64,000 nt of DNA from NCBI RefSeq assembly GCF_000771225.1, contig NZ_JDTZ01000005.1:186001-250000 (forward strand). Direction: 5' to 3'. Position 1 is the stretch's first letter, and the number at the start of each line of letters is the position of its first letter. The notes below the pieces were generated by a model that had not been told where the DNA came from, ran no database searches, and saw only the letters and a list, made by a program, of their open reading frames with translations. Origin of the DNA: Bifidobacterium pseudolongum subsp. pseudolongum DSM 20099 (GTDB lineage: Bacteria; Actinomycetota; Actinomycetes; Actinomycetales; Bifidobacteriaceae). A program made the translations under genes and the position numbers. Shown one piece after another: positions 18,946-27,879 of the stretch.

Positions 18946-20158
18946 TGCCTTCCCCCTGCTTGCCCTTCTGGGAACGGCCGCCATTGAGGGCCGCCCGTTC
19001 CACGTTCTCCATCGCCATGATGCCCGCTCCCAACGCCCCATTGATCTTCGGCAGTTTCGCTTCGAGCACCGCGATCGGTGTCAACGCATCGGGGAAGAGC
19101 AGCCGCTGCAACGCCTCACGGAACGGGTCGAGGAACACCTCGCCCGCCTGCGCAAGTTCGCCGCCGACCACCACGAGCTCGGGGTCGACCGAAATGCACA
19201 GCGTGGATACCACATTGCCGATGCGCACCGCGGCGTCGGCGATCACACGCCGGCAGCCGGGATCGCCCTCATTCGCCTTCAAGACCAGATCGTTGAGTGT
19301 GAGGTCCCCGTGGGTCACCGCAAGCAGCGACGTCAGCCGCTGCTCGTCCACGATCGTATTGAGGCAGCCACGGTTGCCGCATTGGCATATGGCGCCCAAG
19401 GGGTCCACCTGGATGTGGCCGATCTCGCCGGCGAGGCCGGTCACGCCGTGGTGCACCTCGCCACCGCGCACAATGCCGGAACCCACGCCGTCGCTCGCGT
19501 TCACGTACACAAAATCCTCGATGCCGCCGCCCGCACCCACGCGCGCCTCGCAGAACGCGCTCATGTTCGCGTCGTTGTCCACGATCACCGGCACGTCGAA
19601 CATGCCGCGGAACACCGCGGCGATGTCCACGTCCCCCCAGCCGGGCAGCAGGCCGGGAACCGCGAGCATGCGCGTGCGTTTGTCGACCGGCGCGCCCAAC
19701 GCCACGCCTATCGCGAGCAGTTCGTCGGCCCCGGCGTCCATCTGTTCAAGCGATTCGCGGATCATGCGCGCCGCGATGTCGAGCGTCGTGTCGGGCATGT
19801 GGTTGCGCGCGAGCGGGTAATGGTGCTCCATGTACGGCGTGCGCGTGTCGTCGCACAGCACGACGCGCAGGCCCCGGCGCGTGATGTGCACGCCGGCGAC
19901 CAGGCCGTTGTGGCGCGCGAGCGTGACGAGTTGCGCGCGCCTCCCGTTGCGCACGGTGCCGTGCGTCTCGAGCTGGCCTTCGTCGGACAGCTGGTGCACG
20001 AGCGCGGAGATCGTGGCGGTGGAGACGCCCATGATCTCGGCGAGCTCCACCTGTGTCATCGCGCCGAACTTATGGATCGATTCCAATAGGTTGGCGCGGT
20101 TCGCCTCACGCAGCGAGCTCTGCGAGCCCAGCTTCCTCTTCGAGAATCGTCCTGCCAT
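18920..20158 (-). CDS. ROK family transcriptional repressor
   Basis: Sugar-responsive repressor of about 412 residues. The N-terminal winged helix-turn-helix is visible in FGAMTQVELAEIMGVSTAT. A sugar-kinase-like ROK domain follows, with the ROK zinc motif around GEIGHIQVDPLG and CQCGNRGCLNT near residue 260. It diverges from the CUT2 transporter, and two palindromic sites lie between them, so control of that operon (and itself) is likely. The start is uncertain: an in-frame ATG at 20170 is also possible and neither has a good ribosome site. XylR-like function is a guess. Confidence 0.9.
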   Translation of the reverse strand: MAGRFSKRKLGSQSSLREANRANLLESIHKFGAMTQVELAEIMGVSTATISALVHQLSDEGQLETHGTVRNGRRAQLVTLARHNGLVAGVHITRRGLRVVLCDDTRTPYMEHHYPLARNHMPDTTLDIAARMIRESLEQMDAGADELLAIGVALGAPVDKRTRMLAVPGLLPGWGDVDIAAVFRGMFDVPVIVDNDANMSAFCEARVGAGGGIEDFVYVNASDGVGSGIVRGGEVHHGVTGLAGEIGHIQVDPLGAICQCGNRGCLNTIVDEQRLTSLLAVTHGDLTLNDLVLKANEGDPGCRRVIADAAVRIGNVVSTLCISVDPELVVVGGELAQAGEVFLDPFREALQRLLFPDALTPIAVLEAKLPKINGALGAGIMAMENVERAALNGGRSQKGKQGEGNEPSVNVD

Positions 20159-20237
20159 ACACACCAGCATAAAGGGCGCGCGCGGGAAATCAGTCTTGGA
20201 TACACGAAAATCATGGAAAATGTGCAGAAAATCCCCG

Positions 20238-20264
20238 TACTGAGTTCAGAACATGAACTCAGTA
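20238..20264. promoter_or_regulatory. Palindromic operator 1 (ROK/CUT2 region)
   Basis: Perfect 11-bp arms TACTGAGTTCA and its complement with a 5-base spacer, midway between the ROK gene and the transporter. The half-site TGAGTT recurs in operator 2. Confidence 0.75.
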
Positions 20265-20278
20265 TCAAAAAACACGCC

Positions 20279-20315
20279 GTGTTGAGTTTGACAACTTAAC
20301 ACAAGGGCGTATCCT
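20279..20315 (+). promoter_or_regulatory. CUT2 operon promoter with operator 2
   Basis: The -35 box TTGACA (20288-20293) and -10 TATCCT (20310-20315) are 16 bases apart. An inverted repeat GTGTTGAGTT/AACTTAACAC (20279-20302, one mismatch) covers the -35 box, which would let a repressor block it. Confidence 0.7.
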
Positions 20316-20379
20316 GACTGTAGATCTCATCGAGATCGCGGCAGAGACGCTGTACATTCCGTCGAAGGAGATGGAGCAG

Positions 20380-21552
20380 ATGAAACGCATCACCAAGATA
20401 GCAGCCTTCATCAGCAGTCTGGCGATATGCGCCGGTTTGAGCGCATGCGGATCCACCCGTTCCGGATTCGAGCAGACCGGTGGCACCCAGAAACTCGAGA
20501 AAGGCGCGACAATCGGCATTTCGATGCCAACCAAGTCCGAGGAACGCTGGAACAAAGACGGCAACAACCTCAAGAACAAGCTTGAGGACGCCGGCTACAA
20601 CGTGGTTCTCAACTATGCGGACGACAAGCCCGCGCAGCAGAACGCGGACATCGAGAACATGGTGAACCAAGGCGCCAAGATCCTCGTCGTCGCATCCAAG
20701 GACGGCTCCGCCGTTGGCCCCGCCGTGGAGAAGGCGCGAGACGCCGGCGCCACGGTGATCGCCTACGACCGCCTGATCATGAACACCGACGCCGTGGACT
20801 ACTACGCCACATTCCAGCTCGAGCAGGTGGGCAAGCTGGAGGCCGAATACCTCGTCGACCAGCTGGGCCTCAACGACGGCGAAAAGGGACCGTTCAACAT
20901 GGAGCTGTTCACCGGGTCGCCCGACGACAACAACGCCAAATACTTCTTCAAGGGCGCGTGGGACATCCTGCAGCCGTACTTCGAAAAGGGCGTGCTCGTC
21001 TGCCCGTCCAACCACGGCGGCGGCGTGACCAAGGACTTCACCGTCGACGATTGGCAGAAGATCTCGGTGCAGTCGTGGAAGACCGAACAGGCGCAGAAAG
21101 ATATGGAGTCGATCCTCGATTCCACCTATGCGAGCGGCAGGAAACTCGACGCGGTGCTCACCCCGTACGACGGCATTGCGCAGGGCGTGATCAACGCGAT
21201 CGAGGCCAAGCGTCCGGACATGAAGCCGGGCACCGAATCCTGGCCGCCGATCACCGGACAGGACGCCATGGAGATCGCGGTGTCGAACATCGCCGCGGGC
21301 AAGCAGGGCGAGACGGTTTTCAAGAACGTGGACGAACTGGCCGACGCGGTGTACGACATGATCATCGAGATCGCCGAAGGCAAGAAGGTCACCGGCATCA
21401 ACGGCGAATTCAACAACAACAACGTCGACGTGCCCTCCAAGCTGCTCGACCCGCAGAACATCACCGTTGAGAACCTCGACGACCTCGTCAAGGCGAAGTA
21501 CCTCACGCAGGAACGCTTCGACAAGCTCACCAAGGGCGAGGCCATCCGCTAG
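20380..21552 (+). CDS. Sugar ABC transporter substrate-binding lipoprotein (ChvE/XylF-like)
   Basis: Extracellular sugar-binding lipoprotein, 390 residues. A short basic N-terminus and hydrophobic stretch end in the lipobox LSACG, so Cys at about position 20 of the precursor is lipidated. The mature part has the two-lobed periplasmic binding fold with IGISMPTKSEERWNKDGNN and NMVNQGAKILVVASKDGSAV; the pattern is closest to multiple-monosaccharide receptors. An ATG at 20371 abuts the AAGGAG site, so the ATG at 20380, nine bases away, is the real start. It is first of a three- or four-gene operon. Confidence 0.93.
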   Translation: MKRITKIAAFISSLAICAGLSACGSTRSGFEQTGGTQKLEKGATIGISMPTKSEERWNKDGNNLKNKLEDAGYNVVLNYADDKPAQQNADIENMVNQGAKILVVASKDGSAVGPAVEKARDAGATVIAYDRLIMNTDAVDYYATFQLEQVGKLEAEYLVDQLGLNDGEKGPFNMELFTGSPDDNNAKYFFKGAWDILQPYFEKGVLVCPSNHGGGVTKDFTVDDWQKISVQSWKTEQAQKDMESILDSTYASGRKLDAVLTPYDGIAQGVINAIEAKRPDMKPGTESWPPITGQDAMEIAVSNIAAGKQGETVFKNVDELADAVYDMIIEIAEGKKVTGINGEFNNNNVDVPSKLLDPQNITVENLDDLVKAKYLTQERFDKLTKGEAIR

Positions 21553-21582
21553 CGGGCGGCGCGTCTGAGGGAAAGGATCGTC

Positions 21583-23139
21583 ATGGCAGACAACAGCACG
21601 ATTCTGACGATGAACAACATCGTCAAGACCTTCGGTCCGGTCAAAGCGCTCTCCGGCGTCAATCTGTCGGTGGAACGCGGCGAGATACATGCGATCTGCG
21701 GCGAAAACGGCGCAGGCAAGTCCACCCTGATGAACGTGCTTTCGGGCGTCTACCCGTACGGCTCGTATTCAGGCACCATCACCTTCGACGGCAAGGAGTG
21801 CAAGTACCGCACCATCAAGGATTCCGAAGCCGACGGCATCGTCATCATCCACCAGGAGCTCGCGCTCAGCCCGTTCCTTTCGATCGCCGAGAACATCTTC
21901 ATCGGCAATGAACAGGCGAAGGGCGGCGTGATCAACTGGGACGAGACTCGCGCCAAGGCGGCCGAGCTGCTCAAGCGCGTGGGTCTGCCGGAGAACCCGG
22001 ACACCAAGATCATGGACATCGGCGTGGGCAAGCAGCAGCTCGTGGAAATCGCCAAGGCGTTGTCGAAGAACGTCAAACTGCTGATCCTCGACGAGCCGAC
22101 CGCCGCACTCAACGACGAGGACTCCGCCCACCTGCTCGACCTGGTGCGCCAGCTGCGCGACGAGCAAGGCGTGACGAGCATCATCATCAGCCACAAACTC
22201 AACGAGATCGCCGCCATCGCAGACAATGTGACAATCATCCGCGACGGCGCGACAGTGGGCACGATGTTCGTCACCCCGGAGACGCCGCTGGACCAGGACG
22301 AACTGATCCGCAAGATGGTGGGGCGCTCGCTCACCAACCTCTACCCGAAGCATGAGTCCAACGAGCCCGGCGAGGAGTACCTGCGCCTCGAGGACTGGAC
22401 CGTGCACCACCCGCTCGACCAGAACCGGGTCGTGGTGGATCATGCCAACATCAACGTGCATTCCGGTGAAATCGTGGGCCTTGCGGGGCTCATGGGCGCG
22501 GGGCGCACCGAGATGGCGATGAGCCTCTTCGGGCACTCGTACGGCTCCAGGATCTCGGGCAAGGTGTTTGTCAAGGGCAAGGAAGTGAACCTGCCCAACG
22601 TGCAGTCCGCGATCAACGCGGGGCTGGCCTACGCCACCGAGGACCGCAAGGTGTACGGGCTGAACCTGCTGCAGAACATCCGAGAGAACGCCTCGCTGGC
22701 ATCGCTCGAAAAGATGAGCTCGCACGGGATCATGAACGACAACATCGAGCAGCGCGAAGTCGAGGAATACCGCCGGGACTTCCGCATCAAGTGCAACAGC
22801 ATCGATGTGAACGTCGGCACACTCTCCGGCGGCAACCAGCAGAAGGTTGTGCTTGCGAAATGGGTCATCTCCGACCCGGACATCCTGATTCTCGACGAGC
22901 CGACGCGAGGCATCGACGTCGGCGCGAAATACGAGATCTACGAGATCATCAACCAGCTGGCCGACGCCGGCAAGGCCGTGATCGTCATCTCGTCGGAGCT
23001 ACCGGAACTCATCGGCATCTGCGACCGCATCTACACCGTCAGTCAGGGCGTCGTCACCGATGATGTGCGCAAGAACGGGTTCACCCAGGAATATCTCATG
23101 AAAGGCATGACCAAGGAGAAGGAGGTGGTTGCATCATGA
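21583..23139 (+). CDS. Sugar ABC transporter ATP-binding protein, two domains (CUT2)
   Basis: Energy-coupling ATPase of the importer, 518 residues with two fused nucleotide-binding domains. Domain 1 has Walker A CGENGAGKSTLMNV near residue 45 and Walker B LLILDEPTAALNDED near 167. Domain 2 has a degenerate Walker A (GLMGAGRTEMAMSL), the signature TLSGGNQQKVVLAKW near 408, and Walker B ILILDEPTRGIDVGA. This is the RbsA/MglA/GguA arrangement. The stop overlaps the permease start by four bases. Confidence 0.94.
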   Translation: MADNSTILTMNNIVKTFGPVKALSGVNLSVERGEIHAICGENGAGKSTLMNVLSGVYPYGSYSGTITFDGKECKYRTIKDSEADGIVIIHQELALSPFLSIAENIFIGNEQAKGGVINWDETRAKAAELLKRVGLPENPDTKIMDIGVGKQQLVEIAKALSKNVKLLILDEPTAALNDEDSAHLLDLVRQLRDEQGVTSIIISHKLNEIAAIADNVTIIRDGATVGTMFVTPETPLDQDELIRKMVGRSLTNLYPKHESNEPGEEYLRLEDWTVHHPLDQNRVVVDHANINVHSGEIVGLAGLMGAGRTEMAMSLFGHSYGSRISGKVFVKGKEVNLPNVQSAINAGLAYATEDRKVYGLNLLQNIRENASLASLEKMSSHGIMNDNIEQREVEEYRRDFRIKCNSIDVNVGTLSGGNQQKVVLAKWVISDPDILILDEPTRGIDVGAKYEIYEIINQLADAGKAVIVISSELPELIGICDRIYTVSQGVVTDDVRKNGFTQEYLMKGMTKEKEVVAS

Positions 23140-24350
23140 GCACCGTCAATGCAGCCCCAGCAAAGAAGAAGAGCGACGGCGTCCTCGCTACGCTCGCGAA
23201 CAACTCGAAGCAATACGGCATCGTCGGCGCGCTCGTCGTCATCGTGCTCGTCTTCGAATTCCTCACCAAGGGCGTGCTGCTCAAGCCCAACAGCTTCGTC
23301 TCGCTCATCCAGCAGAACGCCTACGTGATCATCCTCGCCATCGGCATGGTCATGGTCATCATCGCCACGCATATCGATTTGTCGGTCGGCTCGATCGTGG
23401 CCTTCGTCGGCGGTGTGTGCGCCATATTGATGGAACGGCAGGGCGTCAACTGGATGCTCGCGATCCTCATCTCGCTCGTCGTCGGCCTGATCATCGGCTG
23501 CTGGCAGGGCTTCTGGGTGGCCTATGTGGGCATCCCCGGCTTCATCACCACACTGGCCGGCATGCTCATCTTCCGCGGCCTCGCCACCGTGATCGTCGGT
23601 GAATCCGTGCCGATCACCTCGCCGGAGTTCCGCGGCATCGCCCGCAACTACCTGCCGCAGCTGCTTGGGTGGTGGGGTCCGTTCGACGGCTTGACCATCG
23701 TGGTCGGCATCGCATGCATCGCGCTCTTCGCATGGAGCCAGCTGCGCCGCCGCGGCAAGGTGGCCAAGGCCGGTCTCACGCCTGAGCCCATGGCGCTCAC
23801 CGTGACCAAGATCGTCATCGCCACGCTGCTCATCGGCTTCGTCACCTACCTGCTGGCCCTCTCCGGCAACGCCGACCAAGGCGGCATCCCGATCATGCTC
23901 GTCATTCTGGGCGTGCTCGTCTTCGTCTACAACTTCATCCTCACCCGCACGGTGTTCGGACGTCATGTGTACGCGGTGGGCGGCAACCGCAAGGCGGCCA
24001 TCCTCTCGGGCATCAACACCAAGCGCGTCGACTTCACTCTCTTCGTGCACATGGGATTCCTTTCGGCCATCGCCGCGGTCTGCGTGCTCTCGCGACTTTC
24101 CTCCGCCACCGCACAGGCCGGCATGGAATTCGAAATGGACGCCATCGCGGCCTGCTTCATCGGCGGCACGGCGGTCACCGGCGGCGTCGGCACCATCCCG
24201 GGCGCTGTGGTCGGTGCACTCGTCATGGGCGTGATCAACCAGGGCCTGTCCATCATGGGCGTCGACACCGCAGTGGTGAAGACGATCAAGGGCCTCGTGC
24301 TCCTAGGCGCTGTGGCCGTGGACATCCTCTCCAAGCGCAAGAAGAGCTGA
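23136..24350 (+). CDS. Sugar ABC transporter permease (CUT2, XylH/GguB-like)
   Basis: Membrane permease of 404 residues with about ten hydrophobic segments. The CUT2 permease signature region DLSVGSIVAFVGGVCAIL lies near residue 85, and the conserved loop VYAVGGNRKAAILSGINTKR near residue 280. It is long enough for the XylH/GguB subgroup. It is translationally coupled to the ATPase by a four-base overlap and carries GGAGG upstream. With the lipoprotein and ATPase it would import a pentose or galactose-like sugar; the exact sugar is not shown. Confidence 0.94.
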   Translation: MSTVNAAPAKKKSDGVLATLANNSKQYGIVGALVVIVLVFEFLTKGVLLKPNSFVSLIQQNAYVIILAIGMVMVIIATHIDLSVGSIVAFVGGVCAILMERQGVNWMLAILISLVVGLIIGCWQGFWVAYVGIPGFITTLAGMLIFRGLATVIVGESVPITSPEFRGIARNYLPQLLGWWGPFDGLTIVVGIACIALFAWSQLRRRGKVAKAGLTPEPMALTVTKIVIATLLIGFVTYLLALSGNADQGGIPIMLVILGVLVFVYNFILTRTVFGRHVYAVGGNRKAAILSGINTKRVDFTLFVHMGFLSAIAAVCVLSRLSSATAQAGMEFEMDAIAACFIGGTAVTGGVGTIPGAVVGALVMGVINQGLSIMGVDTAVVKTIKGLVLLGAVAVDILSKRKKS

Positions 24351-24381
24351 ACCACCACATCATCAACGAAAGAGGCATATC

Positions 24382-24621
24382 ATGAACATCACATCGGCGG
24401 CACGCGCCCGGCTCTACGCACTCACCGCAGTGGCCTGCGCGATCTGGCTCGTCCAGACTTGTGTGGAGGCGAACAACGCGGGCGAGCTCTTCAGCTGGTC
24501 GAATGTCATCTTCAGCATCTGCCTCATCATCGTCACCGGGTACTGCGCGGTGAACGCGGTGCTCGGCTGGAACACGAAGGAGGCGCCACAGTCAGGCAAC
24601 ACAGACGAACACGCCAAATGA
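24382..24621 (+). CDS. Small membrane protein at end of CUT2 operon
   Basis: A 79-residue protein with two hydrophobic segments (about 10-28 and 38-60) and a polar tail. The function is not recognised. An AAAGAGG ribosome site precedes the ATG, and it starts 31 bases after the permease stop and ends before a strong terminator, so it belongs to the transporter operon. Confidence 0.75.
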   Translation: MNITSAARARLYALTAVACAIWLVQTCVEANNAGELFSWSNVIFSICLIIVTGYCAVNAVLGWNTKEAPQSGNTDEHAK

Positions 24622-24641
24622 ATATGATGCAGTGAATACCC

Positions 24642-24674
24642 AGTGGGGGGTCCGTGGTCCACGGACCCCCCACT
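24642..24674. terminator. Bidirectional terminator after CUT2 operon
   Basis: Perfect stem AGTGGGGGGTCCGTGG and its complement with almost no loop, lying between the CUT2 operon and the convergent LacI gene. Confidence 0.8.
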
Positions 24675-24682
24675 TTCGCATG

Positions 24683-25795
24683 TCAGCACCGTGACGCCGT
24701 ACGCACCGACTGCCGTATGATCAGGTCGGCGGAGACCAACCCCACGCCGTGGTGCGAAGCCGGATAGCCGGGCTCGTCGCTGTCGCCCATTAAGAAGAGC
24801 GCCTCCTTCATGGCCATCACGCCCAAATCATCGAAATCCTGGCGCACCGTGGTCAACGGCGGATACAGGTTGCTCACGCCGGGAATATCGTCGAAACCGG
24901 TCACGCTGATGTCATCGGGCACACGCACGCCATGCTCGAGCAGCGCGCGGATCACGCCGATCGCCATCACGTCGTTCGAGCACACCGCGCATGTGGGCAG
25001 GCGGCCACCGTTCGAGCCGATGTTGTCGAGGATATGGTTCATGCGGCGGTACGCGTCGGCCGACTCCCAGTCGCCGCACTGCACCGTCACCGAATTCACC
25101 TTGTTCTCCGCGCACAGTTTGTTCCAAGCCACCAGTCGCGTATGGGCGTCGCGCCACTGGTTGGGTCCGGCGAAGAACAGCACATTGCGGTGGCCGTATT
25201 TGCGGATCAGCCGCATCACGGAAGCCATGCCACCCCACTGGTCCACGCCTACAAACGAAACGCGGCGACGGTGGCGCGCGTTGAGCATGCGCATGCCTTC
25301 GCCCACGCTCACGGCACCATGCGTGGACGTGATGATCACGCACGGCTGCGTCACCTTCGCACGGCACGCCACTTGAAACATCTCATCCGTGGGGGTCAGG
25401 AAAATAAACGCGTCCACACCCTGCTGCATGAACATGCCACACAGGTCGTCAAACTCCTGCTGGGTGCACTCCGCCTCATGGACCATCGCCACCGAGACGA
25501 ACATCGTGTGGGCACGGGCCGTGGCCTCGATCGAGGACAGCGCCGTCACCGGGCCATAGAAGCGCTGGCCGCCGGCGATCATGCCGATCGTGCGCGTGCG
25601 GTTCGAGGCCAGCGCGCGGGCGGAATTGCTGGGGCGGTAGCCAAGCTCCGCGATTGCGCGCTCCACCTTCCCTCGCGTGGCCGCGGAGACATTGGGGGAA
25701 TCGTTGATGACGCGCGAGACGGTCTGATGACTCACGCCAGCAAGTTTCGCCACCTCAAAAATCGAGGGGCGCTTTGCCCTTTTGCGGTCGGCCAT
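24683..25795 (-). CDS. LacI family transcriptional regulator
   Basis: Sugar-responsive DNA-binding regulator of 370 residues. The N-terminal LacI helix-turn-helix and hinge are clear: IFEVAKLAGVSHQTVSRVIN then SARALASNRTRTIGMI near residue 60. A periplasmic-binding-like effector domain follows, ending with VTGFDDIPGVSNLYPPLTTV. The ATG at 25795 is chosen because GAGGAGG is five bases upstream; the GTG at 25801 would be too close. It converges on the CUT2 operon and diverges from carbonic anhydrase. Its target is not shown. Confidence 0.94.
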   Translation of the reverse strand: MADRKRAKRPSIFEVAKLAGVSHQTVSRVINDSPNVSAATRGKVERAIAELGYRPSNSARALASNRTRTIGMIAGGQRFYGPVTALSSIEATARAHTMFVSVAMVHEAECTQQEFDDLCGMFMQQGVDAFIFLTPTDEMFQVACRAKVTQPCVIITSTHGAVSVGEGMRMLNARHRRRVSFVGVDQWGGMASVMRLIRKYGHRNVLFFAGPNQWRDAHTRLVAWNKLCAENKVNSVTVQCGDWESADAYRRMNHILDNIGSNGGRLPTCAVCSNDVMAIGVIRALLEHGVRVPDDISVTGFDDIPGVSNLYPPLTTVRQDFDDLGVMAMKEALFLMGDSDEPGYPASHHGVGLVSADLIIRQSVRTASRC

Positions 25796-25895
25796 CGCCA
25801 CCTCCTCGTGATTGCGCGCATCGAAAAGCGCGCTGTATTCAAAAGCTTCTATGATTTACCTTAACGCATGAGCCGCAGCAACCAGAGGAGTCACC

Positions 25896-26579
25896 ATGAC
25901 CGAAAGCACCGAAGAGACCACCGCGAACAGCACCTGGAGCCGCATGCTCGCGGGCAACCGGCGCTTCGCGGAAGGCAAGGCCGAACATCCGTGGCAAGAC
26001 AAGGAGACGCGCGAATCGCTCATCGACACGCAGAACCCAGACGCCGTGGTGTTCAGCTGCTCGGATTCACGCGTGCCACCGGAGATCATTTTCGACGCGG
26101 GGCTTGGCGACATGTTCACCGTGCGCACCGCCGGCCAGATGATCGACCCCGCCGTGCTGCAATCGCTTGAGTACGCGGTGACCGGGCTGCATGTGAGCCT
26201 GCTTGTGGTGCTGGGGCACCAGCATTGCGCCGCCGTGCAGAAGGGCGCCGATGAGCTCGAGGCGCTCATCACCAAGCTTCAGGCCGAATCACAAGGCAGC
26301 ACGCCGATGACACGCGAACAACTCATGGAGAACCTGGACGACGTGATCATGGCCTCCGACTCCGAATTCCTCAAAAATGCGGGGCTTTCGGTCTGGCAGG
26401 CGCAGATGGCCGGGCTCGATTCCCCCGACGAATATGAGCAGGTGCATATCGCGCGCACCATCGAGTATCTCGTGACGCACTCGGACGTGATCCGCGAAGC
26501 GCTCGCGCAGGAAAAGCTCATGATTGTGGGCGCCCGCTACCGCTTGGAATCCGGCCTTGTGGAGGTGCTCAGCTTCTAG
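25896..26579 (+). CDS. Beta-class carbonic anhydrase
   Basis: Zinc enzyme interconverting carbon dioxide and bicarbonate, 227 residues. Zinc and active-site residues are seen in VVFSCSDSRVPPEIIFD (Cys and the Asp-Arg dyad near residue 56) and VVLGHQHCAAV (His and Cys near 110). A CAGAGGAG ribosome site precedes the ATG. It could supply bicarbonate for PEP carboxylase and fatty-acid synthesis. A repeat element begins 10 bases after its stop. Confidence 0.95.
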   Translation: MTESTEETTANSTWSRMLAGNRRFAEGKAEHPWQDKETRESLIDTQNPDAVVFSCSDSRVPPEIIFDAGLGDMFTVRTAGQMIDPAVLQSLEYAVTGLHVSLLVVLGHQHCAAVQKGADELEALITKLQAESQGSTPMTREQLMENLDDVIMASDSEFLKNAGLSVWQAQMAGLDSPDEYEQVHIARTIEYLVTHSDVIREALAQEKLMIVGARYRLESGLVEVLSF

Positions 26580-26588
26580 CGGCGCGGT

Positions 26589-26718
26589 ATTCGCGATTGC
26601 GGGGTGGGCGCCCTCCGCCACAAACCTTCATAGGCTAAAAAATATACAACACCTGATATCAGAGTGTCGCAATTAAGGATATCGATTCCCTAGGAAAGCG
26701 CCCCACAATCGAAGTTAC
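26589..26718. repeat. Hairpin element family D, copy 1
   Basis: An element of about 130 bp. Its ends CGCGATTGCGGGGTGGGCGC and, at the other side, GCGCCCCACAATCG are imperfect inverted repeats. An internal 26-base block (26613-26638) beginning CTCCGCCACAAACC is identical to copy 2 at 27730-27755. It reaches to the 3' end of the endonuclease-like gene. Confidence 0.8.
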
Positions 26719-26719
26719 A

Positions 26720-27625
26720 TCAACCGGCGAGCGCCCAACGTGGTTCAACGCGGCGCCGCCCATCCATGAGCTGCCCGACCGAAAGAGGCACCCGCACGCG
26801 CACCCTCCGCCCCAACCTCAGGCTGACATGCTGCGCGACCCTCAACGCCAAGGCATGCCGGTCGCCTTCCGTGCGCATATCGGCAGCGGTCACTTGGACG
26901 ACATCCCAACCCAACTCGTCGAGAAGGCGGCGTCGATGCACGTCGGCCTCCCATTGGTCCGCATGGAATTGGCCATCATATTCAATGGCGATCTTCAGAT
27001 CGACATACGCCATATCCAAATACATGAAGCGGCCGGTGTGCGGGTTCACCACCGGATGGTTCACCTCCGGCACTCCCAGACCATAGCTTTCCAACACCAG
27101 ACGAACACGGCTCTCCATTGAGGAATCCGTATTCTCACGCACCAGACGCAATGCACGCCTACAGGCCCGCAGCCTCCAGACCTTGACCGGGCACTCACCC
27201 AGCCGATCGAGATATGTTTCAAGGCGTTCGACCGAGGTGCGCTTGAGCCACGGATCGCGCCGCATCATGCTGTCAGCGAGCACCACAAGTTCCGCCGGAC
27301 TCAATACCCGCGCCATCATCACCCACGTACATTCCGGCGATGTGCAACACACCGTATTATCCACTATCTGTGTTTGGATCACCCCCGCCCACCGCACATC
27401 ACGGATGCCAGCAAGGCCATGATGCTCATTCGCGGTGGCTATCACACGTTCAAGGCGCATCCCATCGCGCCCGGGCATGCGAGGGCGTTCGATCGCCAAC
27501 AATGCCAATGCCGTCATGCGGCAGAACACCGGTGGCGTGTGCATCCTAGCTTGTTGCACGGAGCATTCCTGAAGCACTTCACGGCGTATGCGCCGCAACT
27601 CCCCGCTTTGTTTCGATTCGCCCAT
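26720..27625 (-). CDS. Endonuclease-domain protein (DUF559/Vsr-like C-terminus)
   Basis: About 301 residues. The C-terminal 100 residues resemble the DUF559 very-short-patch-repair-like nuclease fold: YLDMAYVDLKIAIEYDGQFH, HRRRLLDELGWDVVQVTAAD. The N-terminal part resembles the AbiEi-type proteins common in actinobacteria. The open frame extends to 27748 into the flanking repeat, but the ATG at 27625 (MGESKQSGEL) is a better start although no ribosome site is visible. It is bracketed by two copies of one repeat, which suggests it arrived or moved with them. DNA cleavage is inferred only. Confidence 0.75.
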   Translation of the reverse strand: MGESKQSGELRRIRREVLQECSVQQARMHTPPVFCRMTALALLAIERPRMPGRDGMRLERVIATANEHHGLAGIRDVRWAGVIQTQIVDNTVCCTSPECTWVMMARVLSPAELVVLADSMMRRDPWLKRTSVERLETYLDRLGECPVKVWRLRACRRALRLVRENTDSSMESRVRLVLESYGLGVPEVNHPVVNPHTGRFMYLDMAYVDLKIAIEYDGQFHADQWEADVHRRRLLDELGWDVVQVTAADMRTEGDRHALALRVAQHVSLRLGRRVRVRVPLSVGQLMDGRRRVEPRWALAG

Positions 27626-27704
27626 ACCCGCAACCCAAGCACAGGACCCACCTCCACGCCAACGGCCCCGCACCAATTGTGGATATGTGGATACGCGAGA
27701 TCGA

Positions 27705-27834
27705 TATCTGCGATTGTGGGGTGGGCATCCTCCGCCACAAACCTTCATAGGCTAAGAAAAATACAACACACAATGGCGCAATGTCGTATTCAAAGGCGTT
27801 GGCCTCAAGAAGGCCCACCCCACAATCGCAGATA
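27705..27834. repeat. Hairpin element family D, copy 2
   Basis: A 130-bp element with perfect 22-bp inverted ends (27705-27726 and 27813-27834) beginning TATCTGCGATTGTGGGG. The inner block 27730-27755 is identical to copy 1. Both copies have the same orientation. Confidence 0.88.
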
Positions 27835-27879
27835 CACCCCAACCTCATAATTGCCCTGCCAATGCCCTACGCTTGAGGC

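Noticed and set aside
27625..27748. Upstream extension of the endonuclease-like protein into the repeat
   Set aside because: The extension is encoded by the family D repeat and is Arg/Gly-rich; an internal ATG gives a family-like start.
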